Assembly: GCA_023091665.1 (NCBI GenBank)
Contig: JALJCQ010000015.1
Span: forward strand, 2,542,001-2,606,000
Reading direction: 5' to 3'
DNA length: 64,000 nt
Source: Pythium myriotylum
Taxonomy: Eukaryota; Oomycota; Peronosporomycetes; Pythiales; Pythiaceae
Shown here in pieces: positions 1-11,010 of the stretch (position 1 is its first letter; every line of letters begins with the position of its first letter). The notes under the pieces were generated by a model, which worked only from the letters and a program-made list of their open reading frames with translations, was not told the origin of the DNA and did no database searches. The position numbers and the translations under genes were made by a program.

Positions 1-3000
1 CTCAGCGACTCTTCCCCCTCAACACGTAATCCCTCGGGCACTCTCATGTAGAGCTCGACGTCAATGACTCCATACAAGTAGGCAGTCTCAATGTCTGCTT
101 GCTTCACTTTCATGTCGTTCCTGGCAGCGAACGCTAACAACCAACGAAGGGTTGTCATGGTCATGACTTGCGAATACGTGTCTGAGTAATCGATGCCGAA
201 CCGTTGCGTGAATCCTTGTGCAACCAGGCGCGCCTTATAGCGAACTACTTTGCCTGTTTGGTCTCGTTTCCGGTTGAAGACCCATCTGCACCCAATCGGC
301 TTATGACTTGGAGGGCATTCTTGCACACTACCAAACACTTTGCGATTCAGCAACGATTGGAGCTCAGCCTTGATTGCAGCCTTCCACTGTGGCCAATTGG
401 GCGATGCTCGACAATCTTCAATTGTCGTTGGGTCGGCATCCTGATCCTTGAGAGTAAGGAACGTACTCAAGTTGGCCTCTGCAAGCGTATCCACCGACGC
501 ACCAGTATGGACATCGGGGTGTGACTCAGCAGGAGGCTCAACAGCAACTGCGCTACCATGAAGCTCGGCTCTGGTCCGACGCTTCCGCGGCACAAGGTCT
601 TTGGCACCTTTGGGGCGACCACGTTTATTGTTTTGTGGCGCCACCACAGTAGCTGGGGTTGGATCGACAGCTACTGGTGCTGGGTAGTTGGTTGCTTCGT
701 TGACCGACGATCTCGTTACGCGCTCAGTAGCCGCGAAGGCATCTGGAGCGTTCTGCGCAATACGGTGGAGATGTAGGATTCGACGCACATCCTTCTCCCC
801 CTGACCGGTGTGTGGGTCACGGTGGGACTCCTTCGTGCGTGACTGATCGAAGTCGAACTGATTGCGGCTGTCATCACCCTCAGTGCTTCCCAGCTTTGGG
901 AATGTAGACTCATCAAACTCACACATAGTGATGTGAGCGACGAACAAGTCACCAGTCTCGGGACTTAGATACCGGATGATAGATGGCGACTGAAAGCCAA
1001 CATAGATTCCAAGTTGTCGTTTCGGTCCGAACTTAGACTTTTGGTGAGGCGGTATGGGCACATACACCGCGCAGCCAAAGATCCTCAGGTGTGCGACAGA
1101 CGGCGAGAAGCCATGCGCAAGTTCGTACGGTGACAGAACATTCTCAGCTGACGGTCTGTACAGGAGAAGGTCGCCAGCATGGAGTACAGCATGTCCCCAA
1201 CACGACAGAGGTAAATTTGAACGAAGGAGTAGGGGGCGAGCTACCATCTGCACAAGCTTCACGAAATTCTCAGCGTTCGTGTTGTGTGCGTGTAGGGTAC
1301 AGAGGTCTCCAAGGTTATGCCGGACGAGGCGCAGAACTCTTGAAATGACTTCGACACATACTCCGAGGCATTATCGACGCGGACGTTCCTGATGGGGTGA
1401 CTTGGGAACTGTGCCTTCAGCTGGATGATGGCGATAAGCAGCTTTGGCATCACCTCGTTCTTGGAAGTGAGGAGTTGTACCTTGGAGAAGCGCGCCGATG
1501 TGTCCTTCACCACCATATAGTAGCTGAATGGTCCTGAGGGTGGCGAGATGGGCCCACACACGTCGCTCACGAGGGTCTCGAAGTGGCTGTGAGGCTTGAA
1601 CTTCTCGCTGGAGAACGAATTCTTCTTCTTGTTCGGAAGCTTCCCCATCGTGCAAGGCGGGCAGACCCGAGGGAGACGCGTTGGGATACTAAGAGCACTC
1701 AAAGGTATGCCCCGAACGGCCTTGGTAATCTTCTTCAACATTCCTCGTCCTGGATGGCCCATGCGATCATGCCATAACAGCAACGCATCCTTGTCGGCGC
1801 GTGAAGGCACTTCTGCAAGGTAGGTGGCGTTGAGCGAAGACGTGGGTTTGATGTGCGAGAAGTATAGGCCATTGCCAGCCTGTGAGCACTCCTCCATCAC
1901 ATTTCCGTCCTTGCCCACTAGCCTTAGACACTCTGCTCCATCCGACGAGGTCGCCGTGTGGATGTGGAGGCCATTCTTCCGCAGATCATGGAAGCTGAGC
2001 AAGTTACGAGGGGATGCTGGCGCGTACACAGCCCTTTGGACGTCAATCACAGTGCCATTCGGCAAAGCAATGCGGGCGTGTCCAGCTGCCTTCGCGATCG
2101 GACTCGATCCACCCACAGTCGTAACGCTACTCGGTGCTAGAGAGGGATCAAGACTGACAAAGAACTGTTTTTCGTTGAGTATAACATGCGTCGTAGCGGA
2201 GTCGATGAGACACAAGGCCCCATCTCCCCCTTCAGCGACTACGCTAACGAAGCTCTCAACACAGTGCGATTCGCTTTCACTGTCATCGGAGAAGTCGGAC
2301 ATGAACGAGACTCTCTTGCCGGAGACTGTCTTCTTGCCTTTTGTACTGTCAGTGGACTTTGCATGCTGAGACTGTTGATACAACTTACAGTGGAATGCAG
2401 GCGTATTGCACTGTTTGGCCCAGTGTCCGAACAGCCCGCACTTGTGGCATGCGTCCTTCTGTGATGTCACCTTGCGTCCGTTCCTCGCATGGGGCTTGGC
2501 GTTCCGATAGCCACCACGCTTGCCGTGCCGTCCTTTCCACTGCTTCTTGCCTCCGCGCTTTTGCTTCTGCTGGTTCTGTCCACCAGCATCACCATAGTTC
2601 ACTTCGGGTGTGGAACCAGGTGTTGGGGGCAAGCGGCGCTCATCGTGATTGCGTTGGAGCAGCAAGCCGTGCTTCTCGTCGAGCAACAGCACAGCAACAA
2701 GCTTGTCGAAGGTGTCATGGTTCATGCGTCTGTACTGCATCGCCAGGATACGTTCTGACGGGTGGAAAGTCGTCAGAGTCTTCTCAATCTTCTCAGACTC
2801 AGTGATCTTGCGATCACACCATGACAGCTCGCTCGTGATGCCATAAAGCTTTGTCGTGTACTCTGTTACCGTCTTGAAGTTGTAAAAGCACAACTTATTC
2901 CACTCGTCGTTTAGCAAAGGCAGCATTGCTTGCTTCCGGTCAGTGTCAAACCGAAGCTCCAGACTCTGCCATATCACGGCAGGGTTCTGTTCTTCCAAGT

Positions 3001-3235
3001 AGTTGAACTTCAAGTCCTTGTGCAAGTGCCTGAGGATCAGGCACACAGCACGGGCAGCATTCCGACGTCTCTCTTCTGCTTGAGCATTGCTTGTAACAGG
3101 TACGACAAACGCGGGGTCAACCGTTGCTCCAAGACCATCGGCACAGAGGTAGTTGTACGCCTCAAGTGCCCAAACGATGTAGTTCGTTCCAGCAACATCA
3201 AGTGCTGGGAACTTGAGTTTTTCCAAGTCAGACAT
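1..3235 (-). mobile_element. Ty1/copia retrotransposon gag-pol, frameshifted, runs off left edge
   Basis: The minus frame from 3235 to 1259 (658 aa) begins with a copia-type Gag. It then shows a CCHC zinc knuckle (CHKCGLFGHWAKQC), an aspartic protease motif LIDSATTH, a pre-integrase H-H-C-C region (LLWHDRMGHPG ... CPPC) and an integrase core (VSDVCG; VRVDNASEY). Near 1266 the frame breaks. One base over, an open frame continues to position 1 without a stop. It carries the integrase end and the start of the copia reverse transcriptase (GCRWVFNRKRD, YKARLVAQGFTQ, then YSQVMTMTTLRWLLA). The YVDD box, RNase H and 3' LTR lie outside the window. No 5' LTR is visible: only about 40 bp separate the Gag start from the stop of the neighbouring frame. 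The family is secure. Whether the single-base break is a mutation or a sequencing error is open. Confidence 0.93.
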
Positions 3236-3275
3236 TTTGGAAACGAACTAAGTGTCTTTTAGAACAAGTTACAAG

Positions 3276-3758
3276 CTAGTAGTTGACACAAGCGTAGCAG
3301 GAGAAGCAGTTCTTGTCGTGCGCTTCGCGCCTCTTCTTCGCAGCTTCGTCGGCGGCTTGCTTGGCAGCGATTTCGTCCGACCGCAAGATGTCGAAGATGG
3401 CGGTGTCGACGACTTTGCGCTGGCAGTCCGAATGGAACGGGAGAATACCGAGAGCCTTGACGATCGCCTTCGTGCGGTTGCAGCCGACGGCGTGCTTGTT
3501 GAGCTCCTCGACGAAGCGGTGCTGGAGCCGGACCGTGCGCTCGATGGAGGCTTGGAGGTCGTCACGGAGCTTGTCGAGCGCCTTCTGGTCGTCCTCCTTC
3601 AGGGAGCGGATGCGCTTGAAGTCGGAGCGCGAGTCGAACGTCTGGGCGTGGCGAGAACGGCGGCGGCACCGGACTTTGACGGTCTTGACGGCTGGCCCAG
3701 CGGCGGAGAGGTTGAGCACCTTCTTCGTCTTCGTTGTCTTGGCGGCACTCGTACCCAT
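3276..3758 (-). CDS. Hypothetical basic coiled-coil protein, possibly 3'-truncated
   Basis: This is a 160-residue frame with host-like GC-rich codon use. I chose the ATG at 3758 (MGTSAAKTTKTKK); an in-frame ATG at 3803 is also possible. The N-terminus is basic (VKVRCRRRSRH). The middle and C-terminus are charged and probably helical (FKRIRSLKEDDQKALDKL; DEIAAKQAADEAAKKRREA). I do not recognise the family. The last 11 residues (NCFSCYACVNY) lose the charged character, and the copia Gag start lies only 40 bp further on. A host gene cut by the retroelement would explain both, but this is inference. It could also be a spurious frame. Confidence 0.42.
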   Translation of the reverse strand: MGTSAAKTTKTKKVLNLSAAGPAVKTVKVRCRRRSRHAQTFDSRSDFKRIRSLKEDDQKALDKLRDDLQASIERTVRLQHRFVEELNKHAVGCNRTKAIVKALGILPFHSDCQRKVVDTAIFDILRSDEIAAKQAADEAAKKRREAHDKNCFSCYACVNY

Positions 3759-3803
3759 GCAAGCGGGAATGGGGGCAGGCAACTCGGCTAGAGGCCACGC
3801 CAC

Positions 3804-4784
3804 GGATCCACGGCAATTACAGCAGGGGCTTCGGCTTGAACGGGCAGGCCAACGCAGGGACCGGGGGACAGTCCACGGGTCGGGTTCAAGCGGGTCTTGC
3901 GCGGCGGGCAGAGGAACGGCGAGAGGTTCGCGTTAGCGAGCGGTCCAACAGCCTGCGCGGGTCGGGTCGGCGAGTCGACGGGTCGGCGAGAGGTCCGGGC
4001 TGACGGGTCGGGTCGGCTTGGCGGCGAGTCTCAGTGCTGATAACGTGAGACGGGTTGACTTAGCCGGGACCGAGGGTGGACTTAGGCGAGGCCGAGGTTG
4101 ACTTAGGAGGGGCGAGTTGACTTGAGCAGTAGATGGTAGAAGACCGAATGAGCTATATTTCCTGGGATGAAAATGGTGGGTGTAGGGAGCTAGCGCTGCA
4201 GAGTTCTGTGTCCTACATGGCCTGGATTTATTCACCCATCAATCGTGGTGGCAGCCATCATTTGTGGCGGCGTCCATCATTGCCCGGCGCTCACAATCCT
4301 TGGTGACGCGCCGGCAACTGATTCCCAGGAATCACATGTAAACATAGAGTAAACATGGAGGAACTGTCTCAACTCCTGGATATAGAAAGGAAAAAAATGT
4401 ATAATAGATCAGTGGATAGCCAGAAGCGTGGTGAGCCTCCGTGATCGTTTTGACAGCGATGGATCGGACACTAACCCAGCTCAACGATTCTTCGCCTCAG
4501 CCTGAGGCATAGAATCGTTGAGCTAGAGCTGCTGAGGCTGAGCAGATCTGCTTGTGTCTTGGCTGCCCGGCTCAAGCACCTCAATGGATAACTACAGTCT
4601 ATCACTCTGACACGCTGAGATCTCGTGAGTGGCGGACGGGAACACTCGACTCGCAATCGGGGCGTTATATACCTCAGAGTGCGCCTGTTGGAGCCATGCG
4701 CGGCTGGTTCCATCACCGGTGATTGCGTTGAGATCCGTTGACCATGACAGAGTTGCGTGGAGTGGTCCAGTACCATGTTGGTGG
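3804..4784. other. Non-coding stretch with GGGTCGG-rich segment
   Basis: No convincing gene. About 3890-4020 is very GC-rich, with irregular repeats of GGGTCGG/GGTCGGC. The stretch also holds the quasi-palindrome at 4478-4524 and leads into the 3' tail of a LINE copy. Confidence 0.5.
4478..4524. repeat. 23-bp quasi-palindrome with 1-nt loop
   Basis: The left arm 4478-4500 and right arm 4502-4524 are reverse complements except for two adjacent mismatches. A single base at 4501 separates them. The outer 14 bp (AGCTCAACGATTCT / AGAATCGTTGAGCT) and the inner 7 bp (GCCTCAG / CTGAGGC) are perfect. Confidence 0.85.
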
Positions 4785-4861
4785 TGATGATGATGATGAA
4801 GGTGAAGTCTATTGAGCGCAATGAATGTACCCTAATAGCTGTGACTCTTTGCGTTCCTGTG

Positions 4862-5632
4862 TTACAGTGGGTCAACTTGACTGTGCAGCCAAGGGCGTAA
4901 GTCGGAAGCGGCGAGCCCGGGCAGGTCTGCATGGCAGAGCCTACGTGATGGATGATGAACTTGGCTGGATTGCCTTGTGTTCATGGCGTGATTGGCTAGG
5001 CTGATCGCCATGGCGTTGTGTGCTCTGACGTGTTGTCGCCAGTGGCGCACGCCCACTCGGTCGGCCAGTTGCCTAGCTTGAAAATAGAGGGCCCGTAACT
5101 TGGCGTTCACGGGGGTTCGGTACTCTCGGAGCTGTCGTAGGAGCAGCGCGCAATCTCCAACAACAGTGATGTCGCTCCAGCCATTGTCGAGCGCGGCTTG
5201 CAGTCCAAGCAGAAGGCCGTGGTACACGGCTTGGTTGTTCGTGGTTGTCGCATCTGCGAGGCTATTCGCAGCGCTCCAAGGAATCTGAGGATCGGCGTCG
5301 TGGGAAAGATCGACGATGACTGCCCCTGCGCCTCCTGGGCCAGGGTTTCCGCGAGATCTCCCGTCGAAGAAGAGGATTCGCGTGACAGGGTCTGCCATTG
5401 ATAGCTGGAGGGGGTCAATGTCCGTGAGGTCGTCGAGTCGGTCGTGGAAGAGGGCGACGAGACGAGGCGCGTACTCTGGCAACTCCGGTCGGCTGAGACG
5501 GAGCGAGAGCGTGTCGAGCACTCGTTGGCAATAGGTGATGTGATTAGCGAACGCTCGTCGCTCCGACCAGGCGCGGGAAGCGTCAGCCATAGTGTTCCGC
5601 CAAGCGTAGATGACTACAAGCGTTTCCAGCAC
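4862..5632 (-). pseudogene. LINE RNase H domain and upstream linker (degraded)
   Basis: This 256-residue frame is the end of the LINE polyprotein. The RNase H N-terminal strand reads FFDGRSRGNPGPGGAGAV and holds the first catalytic Asp. The helix with the catalytic Glu reads TTTNNQAVYHGL, where the family has TNNxAEY, so that Glu is Val here. The second Asp (VVGDC) is present. The terminal motif reads VRAHNAMAISLANHAM, where the fourth acidic residue of the family is not seen. Loss of one or two active-site acids plus the frameshift near 5700 makes this copy non-functional. The upstream frame 5673-6218 (181 aa) is the preceding part of the same protein. Confidence 0.8.
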
Positions 5633-6227
5633 GAGCTGCTGCCAGACTGCCTGGAGGATTGGGAACGGGCCATCACCTGTGTCTCCCCAGTACCATGTTG
5701 GGGATGGTCTCGCCGCTCTTCACATAACCACTCGCATGCTCGTGGTACGTTCGCTCCCAGAGCGCTCGTGCCTCGTGGTGATCACCAAAGTCTGTGTGCT
5801 CGGCAATCCTACCTATCCAGATTCTCACGGAGTTCCTTGTGACGATGCCACTGCTTGGGTGTGCCGCCGTCTGGGGGACTGCGAGAGCCCCCTGCATCTT
5901 CAATTGTCCCGCTGGTATGTGCAGGAACCAATGCACGGTGTGTCGGTTGGCGAAGTTGTATGCCGGTGTATTGGAGTAGCATGCTAACCATATCGTGGTG
6001 CCCCCGAGTGCCAGTTCTGAGTGTGTCTCACGCAACCGCCATTCAATCTCACTCGCTGGTGCAAACACGTCGTCGACCTGCCACCAACGATGATCCGCGG
6101 CTGGCGGTTGTACAGCTAGCGCTGGCAGATATGATGGGTACCCCACCGCCAATGTCCCTGTCTTCCATACCTCGCACACCTGACTGGGGTGGTATTGATA
6201 CTCAATCGTAGATATCAAAGGAGATGT

Positions 6228-6259
6228 GATATCATAGGAGACGCTCTTCTATTGAGGTC
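6228..6259. repeat. 32-bp direct repeat, copy 1 (partner 6889-6920)
   Basis: This begins GATATCATAGGAGACGCTC and matches 6889-6920 at about 27 of 32 positions in the same orientation. The two copies bracket the 630-bp segment that interrupts LINE copy 1. Confidence 0.7.
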
Positions 6260-6754
6260 ATTTTTCTTCCCCGTCCATCTTTTCCGTAATTACAATTCTA
6301 TGCACCCCGTTGGAGTGACCTCCAGTCATGTACTGACAGGCGGGAATTCAAGTGGCGGCAAAACACCCGCAGGCGAGAACTCGAGCGGGCCGAAAATCTG
6401 CTCAGTTGCCAAAAGACCATGGGTTGTGGAGGTAGGACCAGCTACATGGATCTTCATCTAATTTGGCACGGTTTGAGGCTGTGCCAGAATTAGATGGAGA
6501 TCTATACGACACTGTGGCTCTTATTGAGGAGCTACATCAAGCATGGACATCCTTGAGACCATTGTCTGAAGAGTTCGATCTTATCTTAGTATAAGATAAC
6601 ATTCGATAATACATTGATTTTCAGATCTACTGATCCATGGTTGTTGAATTTTCAAAACAAAAGGAAACTTTTCAAAAATCCCCGTGTCACCGTGAGGCCC
6701 TTCAAACAGAGTTTTTGACACTCCAGAGCACATAGGCCTCCGAATCATTCACGA

Positions 6755-6828
6755 GGAGGGATTTGAACCCGGCACGGTAGAACTACTGGGTCGGCATCAT
6801 CCCACCAGACCAGACTATGACACAACCT
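6755..6828 (-). other. tRNA-like / SINE-like segment with pol III A and B boxes
   Basis: The minus strand holds a B-box-like GGGTTCAAATCCC (6758-6770), and 30-45 nt upstream an A-box-like TAGTCTGGTCTGGTGGG (6801-6817). Order and spacing are those of a tRNA gene. The T-stem does not pair well and I cannot fold a clean acceptor stem, so a functional tRNA is unlikely. A tRNA-derived SINE or tRNA pseudogene within the segment that splits LINE copy 1 is the better reading. Confidence 0.4.
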
Positions 6829-6888
6829 TTCACACGACAGTGGTCTGTAGTGACATGAGTCCAGTGTTAGGAGAACAATCTCGTTTGA

Positions 6889-6954
6889 GATATCAAAGGA
6901 GACGCTCCTTTATTCTGGTCGATTTTATTCCTCGCAAGCGTCTCCTTTGATATC
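6889..6954. repeat. 18-bp perfect inverted repeat, 30-bp loop
   Basis: The arms are 6889-6906 (GATATCAAAGGAGACGCT) and 6937-6954 (its exact reverse complement). The left arm is also part of the 32-bp direct repeat shared with 6228-6259. Confidence 0.85.
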
Positions 6955-7265
6955 TACTATAGAGTAATGCGCGGCGTTCGGTACACACGCTCTCATCACC
7001 AGTTGAATGGCACGCGGTATGAGTCGACGAGCAGGGTATGTGCAGCGGGCTGATTGTTCGATCGTGAGGATGTGGGCCGCGTATTCTGCATGCGTAGCGC
7101 CCCAAACCAAATCGTGGAGGAGTATTGTATGCACCCAGAGGCCTTGCTTTGCTTCTATCATGGTGCGGTTCACTGCTTGATCCCATCCCGTAGGCCGGCG
7201 AAGAGCACGAGCCGGCCGCCCCCGGCCTGCAGCAAGTTCGGCAGCTCTCCCGGGGAGGTAGTATT

Positions 7266-7567
7266 TGTAACGGTCCACGACCGTACACAGCACCTGCGCT
7301 TGAGGAAGCGTGAGCAGCCGCTCCGAGTCGACCCCTGTCGACGAGCGTCAAAGACTTGGCAAAAGGCGAACTGATTGTATTCAGATTATTCGCTTGGGGG
7401 AAAATCCCCCTATATCTGATATCCCTGGTATCTAATACCCAGGGATATCACCTACTGGATCTAATAAAAGAGAGTCACTACTTAGGGTAACTTTTCCTCT
7501 AAGTGGACCACACACATTATGTACCTACACAACTTAACCTACTTGTGTAACCTTGTACCCCGTTACA
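7266..7567 (-). repeat. gypsy 3' LTR
   Basis: This 302-bp sequence is nearly identical to 16355-16655, with an 8-bp terminal inverted repeat TGTAACGG...CCGTTACA. A polypurine tract abuts its 5' end on the minus strand. An internal 11-bp hairpin (GATATCCCTGG / CCAGGGATATC) lies near its middle. Confidence 0.9.
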
Positions 7568-7581
7568 CCACCCCCCCACCC
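7568..7581 (-). promoter_or_regulatory. gypsy polypurine tract
   Basis: The minus-strand sequence GGGTGGGGGGGTGG lies directly before TGTAACGG of the 3' LTR. That is where plus-strand priming of an LTR retrotransposon is expected. Confidence 0.75.
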
Positions 7582-9256
7582 AAAATGAGGAACACCCTTG
7601 TCCCTACTTTAGTAACAGCCGTGTCCTAGAAAAGGAGCACGAGCCTATTCCAGTACGGAATTTCCGATGACCCACACGGAAATGGGTACAGACTTATGGC
7701 GACCATGAGCGCGAAGTCGCGTGTCGATTTTTCGACAACGACTGATCGAGAGCCGCAGCGGCTTGGCGCAACACCTCGCTGCGTCACGAGACGCGTGCAG
7801 ACGTGCGCGCGGTCGCCAGCGACCACTGGATCATGACGATCCCCCAGAACATTTTGCCGTCTAACGGCGGCAAGCCAAAATGGCATGGTCAGACGACCAT
7901 TGTGAGGCGAGCAGAGCTCGCGGCAAGCCCAAACTTGGCACGCACACTCAGTGCGGTGGGTTCTTGCCTTGTGCAAGCGTACAGGTCTGTACGATGCGAT
8001 CTCGCAACCTTCGTCTCTTGACGGTGCCCAGAATTCTCTCAGCTGTGGTAAAGCGGCCGAGAATTTTAGGGCACTAGACCGAGGTGATAGGCAGAGACTC
8101 TGGGTAGTACCGTAGGAGGCTCCAGACTAACCCATACTATTACTATACTCGGTATCAGCCGCCGGTATTACCGGCGGAACCGATACTGAGACGATTGTGC
8201 CATCCCATAGCCGATTGGCTAAAATGGGAGTCGATTACGTAGCCGAAAGCCGCAGTCATCATCTGAATACAAGGGGGATGATCGGCAGGATACTGGCTGA
8301 ATCGGCAGAAAAGGGGCATGTATTCAGCAGTAGTAATGGGTGTAGAGCCGGTAGCGAACTTAGGGCAGCCGAACTTAGCGTAGGGGTAGCTAGATCAGCT
8401 GATGAGACCAAGGTAATAGACTTCCATTTTCACCGCCAAGCCCGCAAGCAAGCCGCGTCGTCTTGTCAAGGAACGTCGCATCAAGGCTCGCCGTCAGGTG
8501 ACGTTAAAGAAGACCCCGGTGGAACCTGGCTATTGCTGTCAGGGGAAGCCGACGACTCTCAAGCGGCCGACTTGAAGCGCTGGGGCAAGACTGCCAGCGG
8601 CGTCGGCTGCATCAAGGACAAGGACACTCGTGTGCGCCGGTGGGATCGTCCCCCCGCCACGACAAGGCAAGGTTACGGTCTCTAGTGCTGGGCACTAGCA
8701 GATCTTACGCCCCAAGGAAGCCGCAGCCGTCTCATCGGCTGCGCACAAGTACTCCGAGCCCCTGCGTGTTGAGCTGGCGTGTTTCTCGGCCCGGTACGAC
8801 CCCCGGCCCAACTCTGCGAGACGGTCTCCTCGCGGAGCTCAGCTGGCCGACCCCAAGAGGCTTCACGACCCTCTGGCTTCCCCTCCCCCGACTTCGGTAC
8901 CAGAGCGCCCACGGTTCACCCCCACAGCGACTTTCGTGGGGTGTAACGTCTGTTGGTAGCTCACTAGCACCAAGAACCCAAGGCCTGTTGGCGAGTGGTC
9001 AGCTGTCACAAGCAGTCGCTGTGCAGTGATTTTGCTGACCCACTCTACCACACAGCGGAGATAAGAGCCAGGGGAAAACCCAAAGACGGACCACGTCATA
9101 GTGACCATACTTTAACGCCGTCTAATAGTGACCGATGACGACACTTTTACTCCATTAACGTCAGACGTGTCAATATCAAACGATTGGCTCGATTTTGTGA
9201 CATATACATTCAAATAGTGACCAACAAGGAGATGTGAAGTGCATGCAAACAAGAGA
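7582..9256. other. gypsy 3' internal region, no recognisable gene
   Basis: Frames of 70-160 codons exist on both strands (for example 8197-8685 +), but none shows a motif I know. A 9-bp, 1-nt-loop palindrome lies at 8159-8177. The region might be a captured host fragment or decayed extra ORF of the element. Confidence 0.4.
8159..8177. repeat. 9-bp palindrome with 1-nt loop
   Basis: CCGCCGGTA (8159-8167), a single T (8168), then TACCGGCGG (8169-8177). Imperfect pairing continues outward (GGTATC against GATAC). Confidence 0.8.
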
Positions 9257-10026
9257 TGATGATGATGATGATGAAAGTTGGAGTCTATTGTGTTACATCA
9301 GTGTGAACAACGATAGCTTTAGATATGCAGGGGGGGGGGGGGGGGGGGGGGGCGCTACTGCGCCGGGGCCTTACGTTCAGTGGAGGCCTTCCACTGAAGA
9401 TAGTCACCTTGAAGGAGGGGTTGAAGTCCTCGCCATTCGGGGCGGTCGGACGGATGAAACGTCTGGAGGTTTCTCTTGGAATCCATCGCGACATTGGCTG
9501 CAAAGTCGGCCATCTTGTTGTGTACGCGGAGGTGGTGACGCCACTAGCGTACGTTGAGACGATCAGCTGCGAGCCTAGTAGAGGAGTAGAGCACCCGGAG
9601 GTGCTCCTTGGTGGGGGCCGGTATCGAGAGACTTGACGGAGAGGCTGTCGCCGATGACGGTGAGAGGAACCCACCGGTGGCGCTCCGCCGCCTGAAGCCC
9701 TGTAGAGAGTCCTTGATACTCAGCAATATTGTTGGTGGTGGTAGCTGTGTCGAGACTCGTGGCAGCACTCCAGACCAACATAGGGTCGGACCCCGTGGAG
9801 TCCACGTGAACGACCACGGAGTCGGAACCGCCAGGCCCCGGGTTGCCTCTCGACCCGCCATCGAAGAAGAGAAGATACTGCGGGCGAACAAGAGAGCAAG
9901 AGTGAAAAGGAGGAGAGAAGAAGGAGACGCACAGTCTGAGCGATCAACAGAGTAAGTCAGAGAGATAGGTCGAAGCAGATGTGAGGACACTCGAGTGATA
10001 GGAAGAGTAAGTAATGAAGTGAGCAA
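9257..10026 (-). mobile_element. LINE copy 2, nested in the gypsy element
   Basis: The minus strand shows an RNase H block from about 9893 to 9575 with the N-terminal motif FFDGGSRGNPGPGG, the Glu helix TTTNNIAEYQGL (Glu intact) and the Asp motif VIGDS. A G/C homopolymer (9330-9352), the 3' UTR word AATAGACTCC, and a (TCA)n tail at 9277-9257 follow. The tail and UTR match LINE copies 1 and 3. The 5' end is not resolved. The copy is short and frameshifted, so it is a dead insertion. Confidence 0.75.
9330..9352. repeat. Homopolymer run of 23 G
   Basis: An uninterrupted G run within the 3' part of LINE copy 2. Confidence 0.95.
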
Positions 10027-10785
10027 TTGACAGGAACAAACACAAACAAATACTTACGAATGGATTAAGGAATAATTGTGATGTGTTAGTTCGCTACCGT
10101 GGACACACAATTCGTCGCACCACACACACATCTGAACAATGACAGTCCACTTTGACGCGCCCTCGTTTGTTGCGAATGGATTTCGCTCTTGGTCTTTGGA
10201 GCAGACGTATAAGAATGTTCGGTAAACATAAATATACGCGAGGAAGTGCTTGACTAACCAAGCTCACAGTGTTTCACTTGGATTGCAGCAGCGTGCAGTC
10301 GCTGAGAGATCCCGTGCCGAGCAACGCGAGGCGCCACAGTTGGTTCCTGTCTAGGGTTTAACCGTCGAGAGGCTGGCTAGCCTCATCCAGCGACTCAACT
10401 GAGTGCGTGGAGTGCGGGAATACCCGTGGCAGTCGAACAACGACGTTGCCGGACAACTTCGTGTTGTCGGCCACACGCTCTGGCGTGATGGCTACACCGC
10501 AGAGAACTGCTCGGTGTACCAACACCAAACTGAGCCAGCCACTCTGGCTTGATGCGAGCGTTGTCCAACGCAACCGATGAGGTCGGTGGACATTGTCGAT
10601 GCTTCGACTGCGCCGAACGCGGCGTTCTCGCCATCTTCATGGCCTTCTGCTTGGGTCTTGTACGCATGTCTATAATAGACAGGGACAGTCAACTTGACTG
10701 ACACGGACCTTCCGTGTGCTCCACTGAGCGTCTTCCTTGAGGAACTTGATACACTTCTCATCTTGATGGAGGTGGTCGGTCCCAC
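10027..10785. other. gypsy region 3' of the chromodomain
   Basis: Short minus frames (70-97 codons) without recognisable motifs. No LTR or polypurine tract is seen here, which supports placing the 3' end of the element at 7266. Confidence 0.4.
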
Positions 10786-11010
10786 CTACTGGAACCATCC
10801 AGGATGATCATGTTCGCATGCGCGAACAAGATCAGAGCAATCTTGCCGGAGAACACTCTCATCGACCCAGGAGCTCTGGTTGCTTGGATATCCAAGCCAC
10901 TTAACCAAGAGCTGGCGGACGCCATTGTGCACACGCACACTGTCGAGAGACTCGACGTGATAATGGCGTTCGCCATTCCTGTCGATCATAGGCAAAGGAG
11001 CGCGCACCGA
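10786..11010 (-). pseudogene. gypsy chromodomain
   Basis: The translation reads YHVESLDSVRVHNGVRQLLV, then KWLGYPSNQSSWVDESVL. This is the chromodomain pattern YxVExILxxR...LVKWxGYxxxxxTWExxxxL that defines chromoviruses. It is in the same frame as the integrase but separated from it by an in-frame TGA at 11011-11013. In this class the domain targets integration to marked chromatin. The stop would detach it from this copy's integrase. Confidence 0.85.

Larger units (their letters stand above)
4785..7265 (-). mobile_element. LINE copy 1 (5'-truncated), interrupted
   Basis: Read on the minus strand, this holds a post-RT fragment (7265-6925, with MIEAKQGLWVHTILLHDLV), an interruption (6919-6228), a second coding block (6218-5673) and an RNase H block (5632-4862). 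It ends with a 3' UTR and a (TCA)n tail at about 4800-4785. The same 3' UTR words (GGGTACATTCATTGCGCTCA, AATAGACTTC) recur at 26175-26202. The 7265-6925 block resembles the C-terminal RT-linked segment at 19639-19839. Two coding blocks are joined by a frameshift near 5700. The left neighbour of 7265 is a gypsy LTR, so the LINE is truncated there. Confidence 0.75.

Noticed and set aside
6755..6828. Functional tRNA gene
   Set aside because: The pol III boxes fit, but the T-stem and acceptor stem do not pair, so only a tRNA-like or SINE call is kept.
8197..8685. 162-codon plus frame in the gypsy 3' region
   Set aside because: No recognisable motif, unusual composition and overlapping alternatives. 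It is not supported as a gene.
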